The notes below the pieces were generated by a model, which saw nothing but the letters and a program-made list of their open reading frames with translations, was not told the DNA's origin and did no database searches. Of a stretch of DNA of 64,000 bases, positions 44,107 through 52,413 are shown piece by piece. The translations under genes and the position numbers were made by a program. The number at the start of each line of letters is the position of its first letter. Within the stretch, counting starts at the first letter, position 1. The DNA is taken from positions 191,854 to 255,853 of the forward strand of contig CAZEFT010000001.1 in NCBI GenBank assembly GCA_964511495.1, written 5' to 3'. This DNA comes from Litorimonas sp964511495. Lineage in GTDB: Bacteria; Pseudomonadota; Alphaproteobacteria; Caulobacterales; Maricaulaceae.

Positions 44107-45401
44107 TAGTTGAGCTCCTCATTAAACATGGCCCGTTGTTCGCGTAGGTGTGAGGGCTCGGTTTCGTAGACCTGCTCAAACATTGTGCCATCAGGCAGCT
44201 GTGTTGCATCAGCCAATGAGCCCATAGCTTCGGCCGCTTTAAAGGTCTCTCGTACATCCTTCTTATAGGCTTCGGCTTGCGCGGCATGACGCTCTTCATC
44301 CCATTCACCGATTAGGATGAGATGTTTTTTCAAGCGCTCAATCGGGTCGCCAAAAGGCCAGACTTCGCCTTCATTATCCGCCCGGTATTTGGACGGATCA
44401 TCCGATGTGGAATGCCCCTCTTTCCGGTAAGTATAATGTTCAATCACTGTTGCGCCGCCGCCATTTCGCGCTCGCTCCGCCGCCCATTGTGTCGCTGCAT
44501 AAACGGCCAAAATATCATTACCGTCCACCCGCAAGGTCGCGAGGCCATAGCCCGTCCCACGAGCGGCAAAGGTCTCTCCGCGTCCGGCCGCAATACCTTG
44601 GAAACTGGAAATCGCCCATTGGTTATTCACCACATTAATAATGCACGGCGCCCGATAGGTAGAGGCGAAATTCAGCGCGTAATGGAAATCACCTTCCGCC
44701 GTTGCGCCTTCGCCGGTGAAGACAGACGCAATGCCGTCGGCATTTTTATAGGCTTCCGCCATGGCCCAGCCGACACCCTGAATCAGTTGAGTCCCGAGAT
44801 TGCCGGAGATTGAGAAAAAACCATGCTTCTTAAACGAATATAATACCGGAATTGATTTCCCGTCTAATGGGTCACCCGAATTGGACAAAACCTGACACAT
44901 CATTTCTTTCATGGACGCGCCGCGGGCGAGCAATATGCCTTGCTGACGATAGGTCGGGAACGTCATATCATCATCACGGAGCGCAAAGGCGTGACCGACA
45001 CTCACCGCCTCTTCCCCCGTGGATTTCATATAAAAGCTCATCTTGCCTTGGCGTTGCATGGTGAACATACGCTCATCCATCGCGCGGGTGCGCATCATCA
45101 CTTTTAAGGCGTCCAATTTCCGTTCCGGTGACAGGTCCGTTTTCCAAGGACCGGAATTTTCACCGTTAAAACGCAAAACGCGAATAAGTTTTAAGGCATG
45201 TTCAGCCGTATCATGGGCATCGCAAAGCGGGTCAGGTCGCTCCGGTGTATGATTGGCCGGCACAGAAATATGGGAATAATCCGGCGTATCGCCCGGACGA
45301 AAAGGCGGTTCCGGCACAAAAAGGCGGGATTGATTAGAACGATTGGAGGCATCTTGTCGGTCAGCCCCTCTCTTTTTTTCGGTCTTAGACGCCTGCGCCA
45401 T
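44106..45401 (-). CDS. bkdA1: 2-Oxoisovalerate dehydrogenase E1 alpha subunit
   Basis: The alpha chain binds thiamine diphosphate and Mg through GEGATAEGDFHYALNFAS...NNQWAIS. It decarboxylates the 2-oxo acids of valine, leucine and isoleucine. RTRAMDERMFTMQRQGKMSFY and the phosphorylation-loop equivalent EHYTYRKEGHSTSDDPS are both clear. At 431 residues it is of the long bacterial/mitochondrial branched-chain type with an N-terminal extension. The lrp-type regulator gene is divergent, which suggests control by branched-chain amino acids. Confidence 0.95.
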   Translation of the reverse strand: MAQASKTEKKRGADRQDASNRSNQSRLFVPEPPFRPGDTPDYSHISVPANHTPERPDPLCDAHDTAEHALKLIRVLRFNGENSGPWKTDLSPERKLDALKVMMRTRAMDERMFTMQRQGKMSFYMKSTGEEAVSVGHAFALRDDDMTFPTYRQQGILLARGASMKEMMCQVLSNSGDPLDGKSIPVLYSFKKHGFFSISGNLGTQLIQGVGWAMAEAYKNADGIASVFTGEGATAEGDFHYALNFASTYRAPCIINVVNNQWAISSFQGIAAGRGETFAARGTGYGLATLRVDGNDILAVYAATQWAAERARNGGGATVIEHYTYRKEGHSTSDDPSKYRADNEGEVWPFGDPIERLKKHLILIGEWDEERHAAQAEAYKKDVRETFKAAEAMGSLADATQLPDGTMFEQVYETEPSHLREQRAMFNEELN

Positions 45402-45462
45402 ATATCGCTCTCTCTCGTCTTTCTAAGGTCAATGCATAATTTTTTACGGACAATTTGCCTAA

Positions 45463-45537
45463 AACGTTTCAGAACGTTTGACATTTTCGCGCAATTTATC
45501 CAAAAAACACGATATAAACATAACGTATAAGACGTTA
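45463..45537. promoter_or_regulatory. Divergent bkd/lrp control region with ACGTT repeats
   Basis: The 189-base gap between bkdA1 and the Lrp-type gene contains two direct AACGTTT copies ten bases apart (45463-45469, 45473-45479), and a perfect inverted repeat TAACGT-ATAAG-ACGTTA (45521-45537). Shared ACGTT cores at helical spacing are what one expects of Lrp/AsnC sites in a divergent promoter. Binding is inference. Confidence 0.5.
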
Positions 45538-45590
45538 AAAGAGCGTTCAGCGCGATTTTTTTGCGCAAATAGTCCTAGCGGGAGGTTTTC

Positions 45591-46088
45591 ATGCCTGAAA
45601 TCATTGACAATATTGATGCAAAAATCCTGCACCTTATCCAGAATAATGCCGGCCTGTCCGTGGCGGATATTTCCGAACAAGTCGGTCTGTCCTCTTCGCC
45701 CTGTTGGCGCCGGATTAAACGCATGGAAGAGCTTGGCATTATTGAAAACCGCATCACAGTTTTGAACCGGTCGAAATTAGGGCTTGATTTCGAAGTCTTC
45801 GTCGCGGTCAAATTGGCTTTGCCCAATCGGGCCAATATGGAGAAATTTGAGAAAGCCGTGGCCCGTATGCCCGAAGTCGTACAATGCGCTGTTGTCACGG
45901 GGGCTGTGGATTTCATGCTCCGTATCGTGACGAAAGACATGCATTCCTATGAGGACTTCCTACGCGAAACATTGCTCTCTATTGATCTGATTTCCGATGT
46001 CCAATCCCGCATCGTGCTGCGCCAGAGCAAAGACAGTAATGCCATCCCGCTCAACCTCATAAGCAATGCCGTCCCACGAAGTGGCTAA
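45591..46088 (+). CDS. Lrp/AsnC family regulator, probable bkd regulator
   Basis: The 165-residue protein has the N-terminal winged helix (DAKILHLIQNNAGLSVADIS, SSPCWRRIKRMEELGII) and the C-terminal RAM domain (FVAVKLALPNRANMEKFEKA, VTGAVDFMLRIVTKDMHSYE). GGGAGGTT lies 4 bases before the ATG. Divergence from the branched-chain dehydrogenase genes mirrors Pseudomonas bkdR, so it is probably the activator of that operon, with branched-chain amino acids as ligand. The ligand is inferred from the neighbours. Confidence 0.92.
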   Translation: MPEIIDNIDAKILHLIQNNAGLSVADISEQVGLSSSPCWRRIKRMEELGIIENRITVLNRSKLGLDFEVFVAVKLALPNRANMEKFEKAVARMPEVVQCAVVTGAVDFMLRIVTKDMHSYEDFLRETLLSIDLISDVQSRIVLRQSKDSNAIPLNLISNAVPRSG

Positions 46089-46207
46089 ATTTCTTATGAA
46101 CGTGGAATATTCTTCTGCAATATAACCATTTCACGGCCAGATTTGATTGACTCATAAATTTTCGGGCTCTAACCGAAGCGCTTACTTTATTTCGGAATTA
46201 TCGTGTC

Positions 46208-47875
46208 ATGCCAGTCCCCGTAATTGTTTTGAACTTTGGCCATAGTGTCTTGAACTCCCTTGAGGATTACACCAATGCCGCCTCTGAAATTTATCGGCAT
46301 TATCGTCAGGGACAAAATGTTGTTGCTGTAACCTCAGCACAAAGCGACCAAAGCGACGTTTTAATGGCCGAAGCGCGTCGCGTAGGTCCGGAAGAACGCG
46401 CCAAAAACCTGCCGGAATTAATTCAACTGGGCGAACGGCGCTCTGCCGCGCTTTTAGCCTTGGCGTTAGAACGCATCGGCGCGCCTGCTTTCGTGCGTCA
46501 AGCGCGTGATCTCGACCTGAAAGCCAAAGGCACTTATACGGATGCGGAACTCGTCAGCATGAATGCCGACCAACTGCATCAAGACCTAAAAGACCACGAC
46601 ATTGTCGTCATGCCCGGCTATGTCGCGATTGGTGAAAAAGACCGCCCTGTCCTTTTGGGGCAAGGTGGTGCGGATTTGACAGCTCTGTTTGTTGCGCAAC
46701 AAATCAATGCCCCCGCATTGTTATTAAAAGATGTCGACGGCGTTTATGCGCGTGACCCCAAACAGGCCGGTGACAGCCCGCAGCGTTACGCCCAAATTAG
46801 TTGGGATAAAATGGCCGAGGTGGCCGCACCCCTTATTGAGCCAAAAGCCCTCAGCTTTGCCAAATCCCATGCTCAGACCTTCCGACTCGGCAAGCCCGGC
46901 ATTCCGCAATATACGGAAATCGGCGCCGAGACAGGGGCTCTCAGCACATCGCCAAAGGTCAAGAAACTACGCATCGCCATGATGGGGTGCGGCGTTGTCG
47001 GTGGCGGCGTTTATCGCCGCGTCGCCGCGCATCCTGAGCGTTTTGAAATGGTCAAAATTATGGTCCGCAATGTCGATAAATATATCGACCAAGGTTATCG
47101 CCCTGAGGAATTGACGACAGAGTTTGACGACCTGCTAGCGGCTAAACCCGATATTTTCATCGACGTCTCAGGCGGTATTGAACCGGCTCTTTCGCATTCC
47201 GCAGCCATGATTGAAAATGGCGTGCATGTTGTCAGCGCTAATAAACAAGCCATTGCCGCTGGCGGGCGCAGCTTAATTAACTTGGCCGCAGAGAAAGATA
47301 TCGCATTGCTTTTCTCTTCGGCAGCCGGCGGCGGCATGCCCGTTTTGGAAATGTGCCTACGCGAGAAGGGCCGCATTACGCGTGTTCAGGCGCTTTTAAA
47401 CGGAACCACGAATTACATGCTGGGTGAAATCAGTCAGGGCCGATCTTATGAAGAGGCTTTGAAAGACGCACAGGAAAAAGGCTTTGCCGAAGCGGATCCC
47501 ACAGCCGATGTCGGCGGGGCCGATGCGGCGGCAAAAATCCGTCTTGTCGCTCTTCTGGGCTTTGACGAGGAAATATCACTGGATGATATTCCGCGTGACA
47601 CGATTGAAAATTTCACCCCGACAGGTACGCCTAAAGGCGCGATTAAGCGCATCGCAGAGGTCTGGCGCGACATTAACGGGTTCTCGACCAAGTTGGAGCT
47701 GAAAGACCTCAGCCTGAATCATTTCATTGCGCAGGCAGATGGGGAAGAAGCCCACGCGATTTTTGATTTCGATGATGGTGACCAATATCGTATTCGCGGC
47801 AAGGGTGCGGGCCGTTGGCCGACAACCGAGTCAGTCATGGCGGATCTGTTTGACATATCCGCGAAATTTATGTGA
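46208..47875 (+). CDS. Homoserine dehydrogenase with N-terminal degenerate aspartokinase domain
   Basis: Residues 1-240 have the amino-acid-kinase fold (VLLGQGGADLTALF, LLKDVDGVYARDP) but lose the aspartokinase KFGGTS loop: the equivalent reads NFGHSV, without the catalytic Lys. Kinase activity is therefore doubtful. Residues 255-555 are homoserine dehydrogenase: GCGVVGGGV for NADPH, FIDVSGGIEPA, the lysine in VSANKQA, ALLNGTTNYML and EADPTADVGGADAAAK. No ACT domain is present between or after the parts, unlike ThrA. The enzyme reduces aspartate semialdehyde towards threonine and methionine; the N-terminal part may be regulatory or structural. Confidence 0.9.
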   Translation: MPVPVIVLNFGHSVLNSLEDYTNAASEIYRHYRQGQNVVAVTSAQSDQSDVLMAEARRVGPEERAKNLPELIQLGERRSAALLALALERIGAPAFVRQARDLDLKAKGTYTDAELVSMNADQLHQDLKDHDIVVMPGYVAIGEKDRPVLLGQGGADLTALFVAQQINAPALLLKDVDGVYARDPKQAGDSPQRYAQISWDKMAEVAAPLIEPKALSFAKSHAQTFRLGKPGIPQYTEIGAETGALSTSPKVKKLRIAMMGCGVVGGGVYRRVAAHPERFEMVKIMVRNVDKYIDQGYRPEELTTEFDDLLAAKPDIFIDVSGGIEPALSHSAAMIENGVHVVSANKQAIAAGGRSLINLAAEKDIALLFSSAAGGGMPVLEMCLREKGRITRVQALLNGTTNYMLGEISQGRSYEEALKDAQEKGFAEADPTADVGGADAAAKIRLVALLGFDEEISLDDIPRDTIENFTPTGTPKGAIKRIAEVWRDINGFSTKLELKDLSLNHFIAQADGEEAHAIFDFDDGDQYRIRGKGAGRWPTTESVMADLFDISAKFM

Positions 47876-47884
47876 AGCCCTAAT

Positions 47885-48241
47885 TCACTCCTGAAAGGCG
47901 CGTAATTGCATAGCGTCGAAACGATCAATTTCGCCGCGATGAACCTCACGCCCATTGACGTGGATACAAGCCTTAATGCTGAACACGCCGATAATAAACA
48001 CTTCGATAGATTTGATACTGGGCGAAACATCCTCCACGCTAAAGAGCGGCTCATTCGGATTAAGGTGAGACATTTTTGAGGAGCGCACCAATTCAACACC
48101 GTCAAGGCTGAGCGTCGCTTTGCTCTTATAAGGTAAAAGGCTCCAAGAATTGTAGAAGGTTATTTTGTGCCCTTCAACGCTCACTTCTTCTTGCAAAATA
48201 GTCGATCTGAATATGCCCATGATTTTTATGTAGGCATTCAT
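47885..48241 (-). CDS. Hypothetical protein, probably beta-rich
   Basis: The 118-residue frame begins MNAYIKIMGIFRST; the second Met at codon 8 is an alternative start. It has no signal peptide or membrane segment. The sequence alternates short hydrophobic strands (KITFYNSW, ATLSLDGVEL, SIEVFIIGVFSIKACIHVNG), as in a small beta sandwich. No family is recognised. It converges on the homoserine dehydrogenase gene. Confidence 0.6.
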   Translation of the reverse strand: MNAYIKIMGIFRSTILQEEVSVEGHKITFYNSWSLLPYKSKATLSLDGVELVRSSKMSHLNPNEPLFSVEDVSPSIKSIEVFIIGVFSIKACIHVNGREVHRGEIDRFDAMQLRAFQE

Positions 48242-48313
48242 AGGAATTTAGCAAGTCAGGGTCTCACGACTGCCTTGCTAGGGTGCCGAACACAAATCGG
48301 GATAGAAGAAACT

Positions 48314-48949
48314 TTAAAACGGCAGGATTTTCCGCTTCCGCGTGTAGCTCGTATAGCCGACATTGGCCCCGAGACGGAGACCCACACCTGTGCGCACAGG
48401 AGCGAGTGTAACGCCATTGGCGCGCTGATAATTCACCGCCATTCCGCCAACCAGATAAGCCGAGCCATCCACACCGGGGAAACGCTGATAGAGATAATTC
48501 GGATCATTCAATCCATAAACCAAGGTGAAGACTTTGCCCGCTTCCGCCCCGACATCAAAACCGATTGTCGGGCCTTGCCAATAAACCTCTGCCGTTTTGC
48601 CGTCTTTCATCCAGAGCGTACCTTTGCCGTAACGCACACCTACGGTCAGCGCACCGCCGCCTTCTTCACCGGTAATATATCCAGTCGGACGTCCGCGATC
48701 TTTAAACAAACGTTCAATAGCTGAGGCTGCACTCTCACTTGTGACTCCAAGATGGGTTGAAATCGCCGTGAGAATCTCACTCTCATTATAATCCTTGGCA
48801 TCCTGCCCTGCCTTAGCCTGAGCCTCACGAATATCGCTATTTGAATGGGGGTTATTGGGCGTTGTCGAACAGGCCGTTATGAACACAACCGAAGCACTTA
48901 GAGCGACAAAAGAATATTTGAAAATCGGGGGCATAAAGACACCTGTCAT
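48314..48949 (-). CDS. DUF1134 family lipoprotein
   Basis: A signal with FITAC (Cys about 27) suggests lipidation. The mature protein carries the DUF1134 core: GRPTGYITGEEGGGALTVG, RYGKGTLWMKDG, VYWQGPTIGFDVGAEAGKVF and VDGSAYLVGGMAVNYQRA. The family is found in alphaproteobacteria and related to the YSC84/Ysc84-like lipid-binding actin-bundling fold as far as I recall. Its role is unknown. A second ATG five codons in (MPPIFK) may be the true start. Confidence 0.88.
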   Translation of the reverse strand: MTGVFMPPIFKYSFVALSASVVFITACSTTPNNPHSNSDIREAQAKAGQDAKDYNESEILTAISTHLGVTSESAASAIERLFKDRGRPTGYITGEEGGGALTVGVRYGKGTLWMKDGKTAEVYWQGPTIGFDVGAEAGKVFTLVYGLNDPNYLYQRFPGVDGSAYLVGGMAVNYQRANGVTLAPVRTGVGLRLGANVGYTSYTRKRKILPF

Positions 48950-49062
48950 CTGTTCGGCACGAATGGTCCGACTTTAAATCAAGCTTACCTCTGCCCCATC
49001 ATGGTTAATAAAGCGGAAAAATTCTCAAACCTTAGGAAAGTTTAACGCTTTGGTCACAGCCA

Positions 49063-49632
49063 TCATGCCGCGTTTACTCGTCGCCCAAGCCAAGCAAAAG
49101 CCCCAATGATCAACATCGCGAATGAGACAAAGGTTGCAGGAATAAAGATAATAAATTTCAAGGCGGTCAGAAATCCTGCCAGTGTGCCAAAAGCGATATG
49201 ACCCGTGGAAAGTAGCAAAGCCAAAAGACTATCTTCCATGACATCGGCCAATAAAAACCCAATGGGTAAGATAAATAACCATTGCCAATAACGTGATGTC
49301 AAACGCGCCTGCAAAATCCCAAATGCAATAGCGGCTTCAAACAGTAAGGCCTGTAAGATCATATAAGGTATGTCGAAAATCAGGGAGAGATATTTCAAGC
49401 GCCGCCCTTCAGCCGGTAAGGATTCCACCGCAACTTGCGCATCTGCCCCGGTGTAAAACCCTCGCGTTTGCAATAGCGAATAACCGTCTAAACGCGTTAA
49501 TTGTCCAAAATATCCGGGCCCAACATACCACGCCGTATAAAGCGCAAAAACGATAAACAAGCCTATAAAGCGCCAGCCTTGAAACCGGTAGAAAGGGGAT
49601 GGATTAATTTTGGAGTGAAGCGGGTCAGACAT
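49063..49632 (-). CDS. Polytopic membrane protein of unknown function
   Basis: The 189-residue protein has an N-terminal membrane segment (about 21-40), a periplasmic loop with RLDGYSLLQTRGFYTGADAQ, and four further membrane segments from about 80 to 185. I recognise no family. It lies alone between DUF1134 and divergent oxyR, so its promoter region is shared with oxyR. Confidence 0.7.
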   Translation of the reverse strand: MSDPLHSKINPSPFYRFQGWRFIGLFIVFALYTAWYVGPGYFGQLTRLDGYSLLQTRGFYTGADAQVAVESLPAEGRRLKYLSLIFDIPYMILQALLFEAAIAFGILQARLTSRYWQWLFILPIGFLLADVMEDSLLALLLSTGHIAFGTLAGFLTALKFIIFIPATFVSFAMLIIGAFAWLGRRVNAA

Positions 49633-49763
49633 GATACTTTTCTAAGCGGTCTTCAGGCCCAAGACCAGACGCGATTTTGCCTGAACATTCTCATATGTTT
49701 TCCTTAAAGCGACACATGTGAAATCAATTGATAAGGCGAGCTTGATAGGCAATATCAATCAAT

Positions 49764-50669
49764 ATGACTTTACGGGATTTGGAATATATTTGCGCCGTGG
49801 CAGAACATCGTCATTTCGGACGAGCGGCAGAGGCTTGTTTCATTAGCCAACCCACCCTGTCAGGCCAGATTAAAAAGCTGGAAGACACGCTGGGCGTCAT
49901 ACTTTTTGAACGCAGTCATAAAGGTATTCGTGTCACAGATATCGGCAAAGAAATCATTGCCATAGCGCGGGAAGCCCGAGACGCGGCGAAGCGCATCAAA
50001 ACCGTCGCTGCCGCCGCCCAGGACCCTCTCGCCGGGACGATTTCGCTCGGCCTTATCCCGACCATCGCACCTTATCTTATTCCGCGCTTTGTCAGCCGGG
50101 CGCAGAACACATTGACGAGCCTGTCCATCCAATATCATGAAGACATAACGGAACGCCTGAACGAAAACCTTCTTTCCGGTGCTTTGGATATGGCGGTTCT
50201 CGCTACACCACCCGAAGATGATACGCTCGTCTCTCTTCCGCTTTATTCCGAACCTTTTTGGCTGCTCTTTCCGAAAGATCATCCGCTCAATGAAAAAGAT
50301 GCCGTCAGCATGAAAGATGTCGACACCCAAGACATCCTCTTGCTCACTGAAGGCCATTGCTTCCGCGATCAGGCTCTGTCTATTTGTCGCCCGCAACGCC
50401 AACGTCGCCAGCAAAGCCTACGCGCGACGAGCCTTGAAACCTTGATTAATCTGGTCGCCTCAGGCCAAGGTCTGACGCTTGTTCCCGCTTTGGCCATTCG
50501 CGATAATTGGCAAGGTGAGCCCAATCTAGGCTGTCGTAAGATCAGCGAGGCGGGGTCATTCCGCGAGATTAATCTGACCTATCGGAAACGCTTTCCACAA
50601 ATCGAGGCCGTCCATGCCATGGCAGAAATTATCAAAGCAGGTCTACCCAAAAGCGTGACACCGCTATAG
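49764..50669 (+). CDS. oxyR: OxyR, LysR-family hydrogen peroxide sensor
   Basis: The N-terminal winged helix (FGRAAEACFISQPTLSGQIKKLE) is followed by a LysR effector domain with the OxyR disulfide site EGHCFRDQALSIC. The cysteines are at 199 and 208, the same numbers as in E. coli OxyR, so peroxide sensing through a 199-208 disulfide is well supported. The length of 301 is typical. Its classical target katG lies about 4 kb away on the other strand. Confidence 0.96.
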   Translation: MTLRDLEYICAVAEHRHFGRAAEACFISQPTLSGQIKKLEDTLGVILFERSHKGIRVTDIGKEIIAIAREARDAAKRIKTVAAAAQDPLAGTISLGLIPTIAPYLIPRFVSRAQNTLTSLSIQYHEDITERLNENLLSGALDMAVLATPPEDDTLVSLPLYSEPFWLLFPKDHPLNEKDAVSMKDVDTQDILLLTEGHCFRDQALSICRPQRQRRQQSLRATSLETLINLVASGQGLTLVPALAIRDNWQGEPNLGCRKISEAGSFREINLTYRKRFPQIEAVHAMAEIIKAGLPKSVTPL

Positions 50670-50691
50670 ACTATGTTCAAAGGAGACGATT

Positions 50692-50880
50692 ATGAGTATT
50701 TCATTCGAAGGCGGCCTATTGGGCCTCATCCATCTGGCCCTCTCCATCTGGGCCATTATCAGCGTCATCAATTCCCGCGCGTCCAATCTTGCCAAGGTCC
50801 TCTGGATTCTTTTCATCCTCTTCTTTCCCCTTCTCGGCTTGATCGTTTGGTTTTTTGTGGGGCCGAAGTCGAAAAATTAG
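50692..50880 (+). CDS. PLDc_N-type small membrane protein
   Basis: The 62-residue protein has two membrane segments and the PLDc_N pattern KVLWILFILFFPLLGLIVWFF-V-GP (quoted in two parts here), the short domain found at the start of cardiolipin synthases and as free small proteins. AGGAG lies 6 bases before the ATG. It lies 22 bases after oxyR and 53 bases before the DUF2959 gene, so the three may share a transcript under peroxide control. Function is unknown. Confidence 0.85.
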   Translation: MSISFEGGLLGLIHLALSIWAIISVINSRASNLAKVLWILFILFFPLLGLIVWFFVGPKSKN

Positions 50881-50933
50881 CGCTTCAACCCGCTCGATCT
50901 CACCTTCATTCCTCATCCTATAAAGATAAGATT

Positions 50934-51596
50934 ATGCGTCACAGATTGCTTCACTCCCTCGGCCTGATGGCCCTTTTGGTTGTCACGCCAACCCTAACCA
51001 CAGGGTGCGCCACGGCGGCCTATTCCATTCAGGAAAAGTTCGGCATTGAAAAACGCGACATCTTGGTCGACCGGGTTATGGCTGTCGCCAAATCCCAAAC
51101 AGAGGCCAAAGAAGAATTTAAAGACGCATTGGAAGCCTTCCGGTCTGTTGTCTCCGTGAATGGGGGCGAATTAGAACGGCTCTATGACGATCTCAGCAAA
51201 GCCTATGAGCGCGCTGACGGACAGGCAAGCGAAGTCCGTGATCGGGTCAGTTCGGTTAAAAAAGTCGCCCGTGACCTGTTCAAAGAATGGGAAACGGAAC
51301 TCGACAGCTATTCTGACGCCGGACTGCGCCGCTCCTCCGAGCGACAACTCCGCGAGACGCAACGCCGTTATGACACGCTGACGGATAAAATGGATGATGC
51401 CACAGCGTCAATGGATCCGGTTTTGCGCGTCTTCAAAGACCGTGTGTTATACCTGAAACATAATCTCAATGCCCGTGCCATCGCGGCATTGGACACAGAA
51501 AGTGCGGACATAGAAAGTGACGTCGCCCGATTAATCGCAGATATGGAGCAATCAATTTCAGCAGCAGATGACTTCATTCGCGAAATGGGTCAGTAA
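50934..51596 (+). CDS. DUF2959 lipoprotein
   Basis: The frame is open far upstream, but ATG 50934 opens a proper lipoprotein signal (LTTGC, Cys25) and follows the PLDc_N gene. The mature protein is one long helix-rich domain with EKFGIEKRDILVDRVMAVAK, QTEAKEEFKDALEAF and FKDRVLYLKHNLNARAIAAL, which fits DUF2959. Residues 60-200 are coiled coil. The function of the family is not known; a periplasmic envelope-associated role is likely. Confidence 0.87.
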   Translation: MRHRLLHSLGLMALLVVTPTLTTGCATAAYSIQEKFGIEKRDILVDRVMAVAKSQTEAKEEFKDALEAFRSVVSVNGGELERLYDDLSKAYERADGQASEVRDRVSSVKKVARDLFKEWETELDSYSDAGLRRSSERQLRETQRRYDTLTDKMDDATASMDPVLRVFKDRVLYLKHNLNARAIAALDTESADIESDVARLIADMEQSISAADDFIREMGQ

Positions 51597-51744
51597 GAGG
51601 TTATCACAAAGTGAACTAACACAATTCATCATGAGTACTGTTTCAAGGTGATTTTATTCTTTGCCCTCCAGAGGGGCAATGCAATCTTCAAAATTCGCTA
51701 ACAAACAACGCGAAAGCCATGAATTTAAAGGAGATAGGGAACGA

Positions 51745-52122
51745 CTATTCGGAACGCTTAAGGCCTAAGGCTAACCTTTTTAAGGCCTTCAAGAGCGGTT
51801 CAGATGTGTGACCCTTAAGCTGTAAATCAATCAAGGCTACCATCACATCACTTGTTTCTTGCTGCGTCATCGGAACAAAATTAAGTAATATCTCAAATAT
51901 CGCACTCCACTGTCCAGATAGTTTCTTCTCGTGATCAATGAGCTTTTTATAGTCCAGACTTAAACAGCTTTCATTTTCAGTGATACCAAGATTATCAATC
52001 TCCCGCGCAACACTGTCCAAGGAAGTTTCTATTTGGTTGAGCTCAGCCACCAACATATTTACGCGTGACGCCGGAATGTCGAAATCAACGTCTAAGATGG
52101 ACACAACCATAATCTCGCTCAC
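51745..52122 (-). CDS. Hypothetical protein beside the ethylene-receptor-like system
   Basis: The longest frame starts with GTG at 52122 (125 residues); an ATG at 52110 is preceded by GAGCGAG and is equally likely. It is a soluble helical protein (LVAELNQIETSLDSVAREID, LLKALKRLALGLKRSE) with no recognised domain. AT-rich codon use resembles that of the two-component pair beyond it. The start lies inside a 16-base tandem repeat. Its function is unknown. Confidence 0.6.
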   Translation of the reverse strand: MSEIMVVSILDVDFDIPASRVNMLVAELNQIETSLDSVAREIDNLGITENESCLSLDYKKLIDHEKKLSGQWSAIFEILLNFVPMTQQETSDVMVALIDLQLKGHTSEPLLKALKRLALGLKRSE

Positions 52123-52154
52123 TCATAATCTTGTTCACTCATAATCTTGTTCAC
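52107..52154. repeat. Three 16-bp tandem repeats at a gene start
   Basis: The unit TCATAATCTTGTTCAC occurs twice without change (52123-52138, 52139-52154), preceded by a third copy with three C/T differences (52107-52122). The repeat covers the start codon and leader of the gene at 51745-52122. Each copy carries a potential ATG and partial ribosome site on the minus strand, so copy number may affect translation. Confidence 0.85.
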
Positions 52155-52413
52155 TTAATATTGAAGAGTGGTCATAAACAGCTCAGCGACCACTTTCATC
52201 ATAGACAATTTTGCCTAGTATCAATCAAGCAATGTGGCAGGGCTCACAGAAGCTCTGCTATTACACTCTCCACCCCATGAAGGATTTTAATCCCGATCTC
52301 CCCTTCTGACACGTGGCGTCAGAAAACTAATCTTCTTATCTGCATAAGAGTAGTTATCGCAATATTAGTGTAATGTCTGCGTTTGAACAATCCGTAAGGT
52401 GTAGTAGGTAATA

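Noticed and set aside
50673..50933. Upstream extension of the DUF2959 frame
   Set aside because: The open frame overlaps the PLDc_N gene in another phase and lacks any signal peptide. ATG 50934 gives a proper lipoprotein start.
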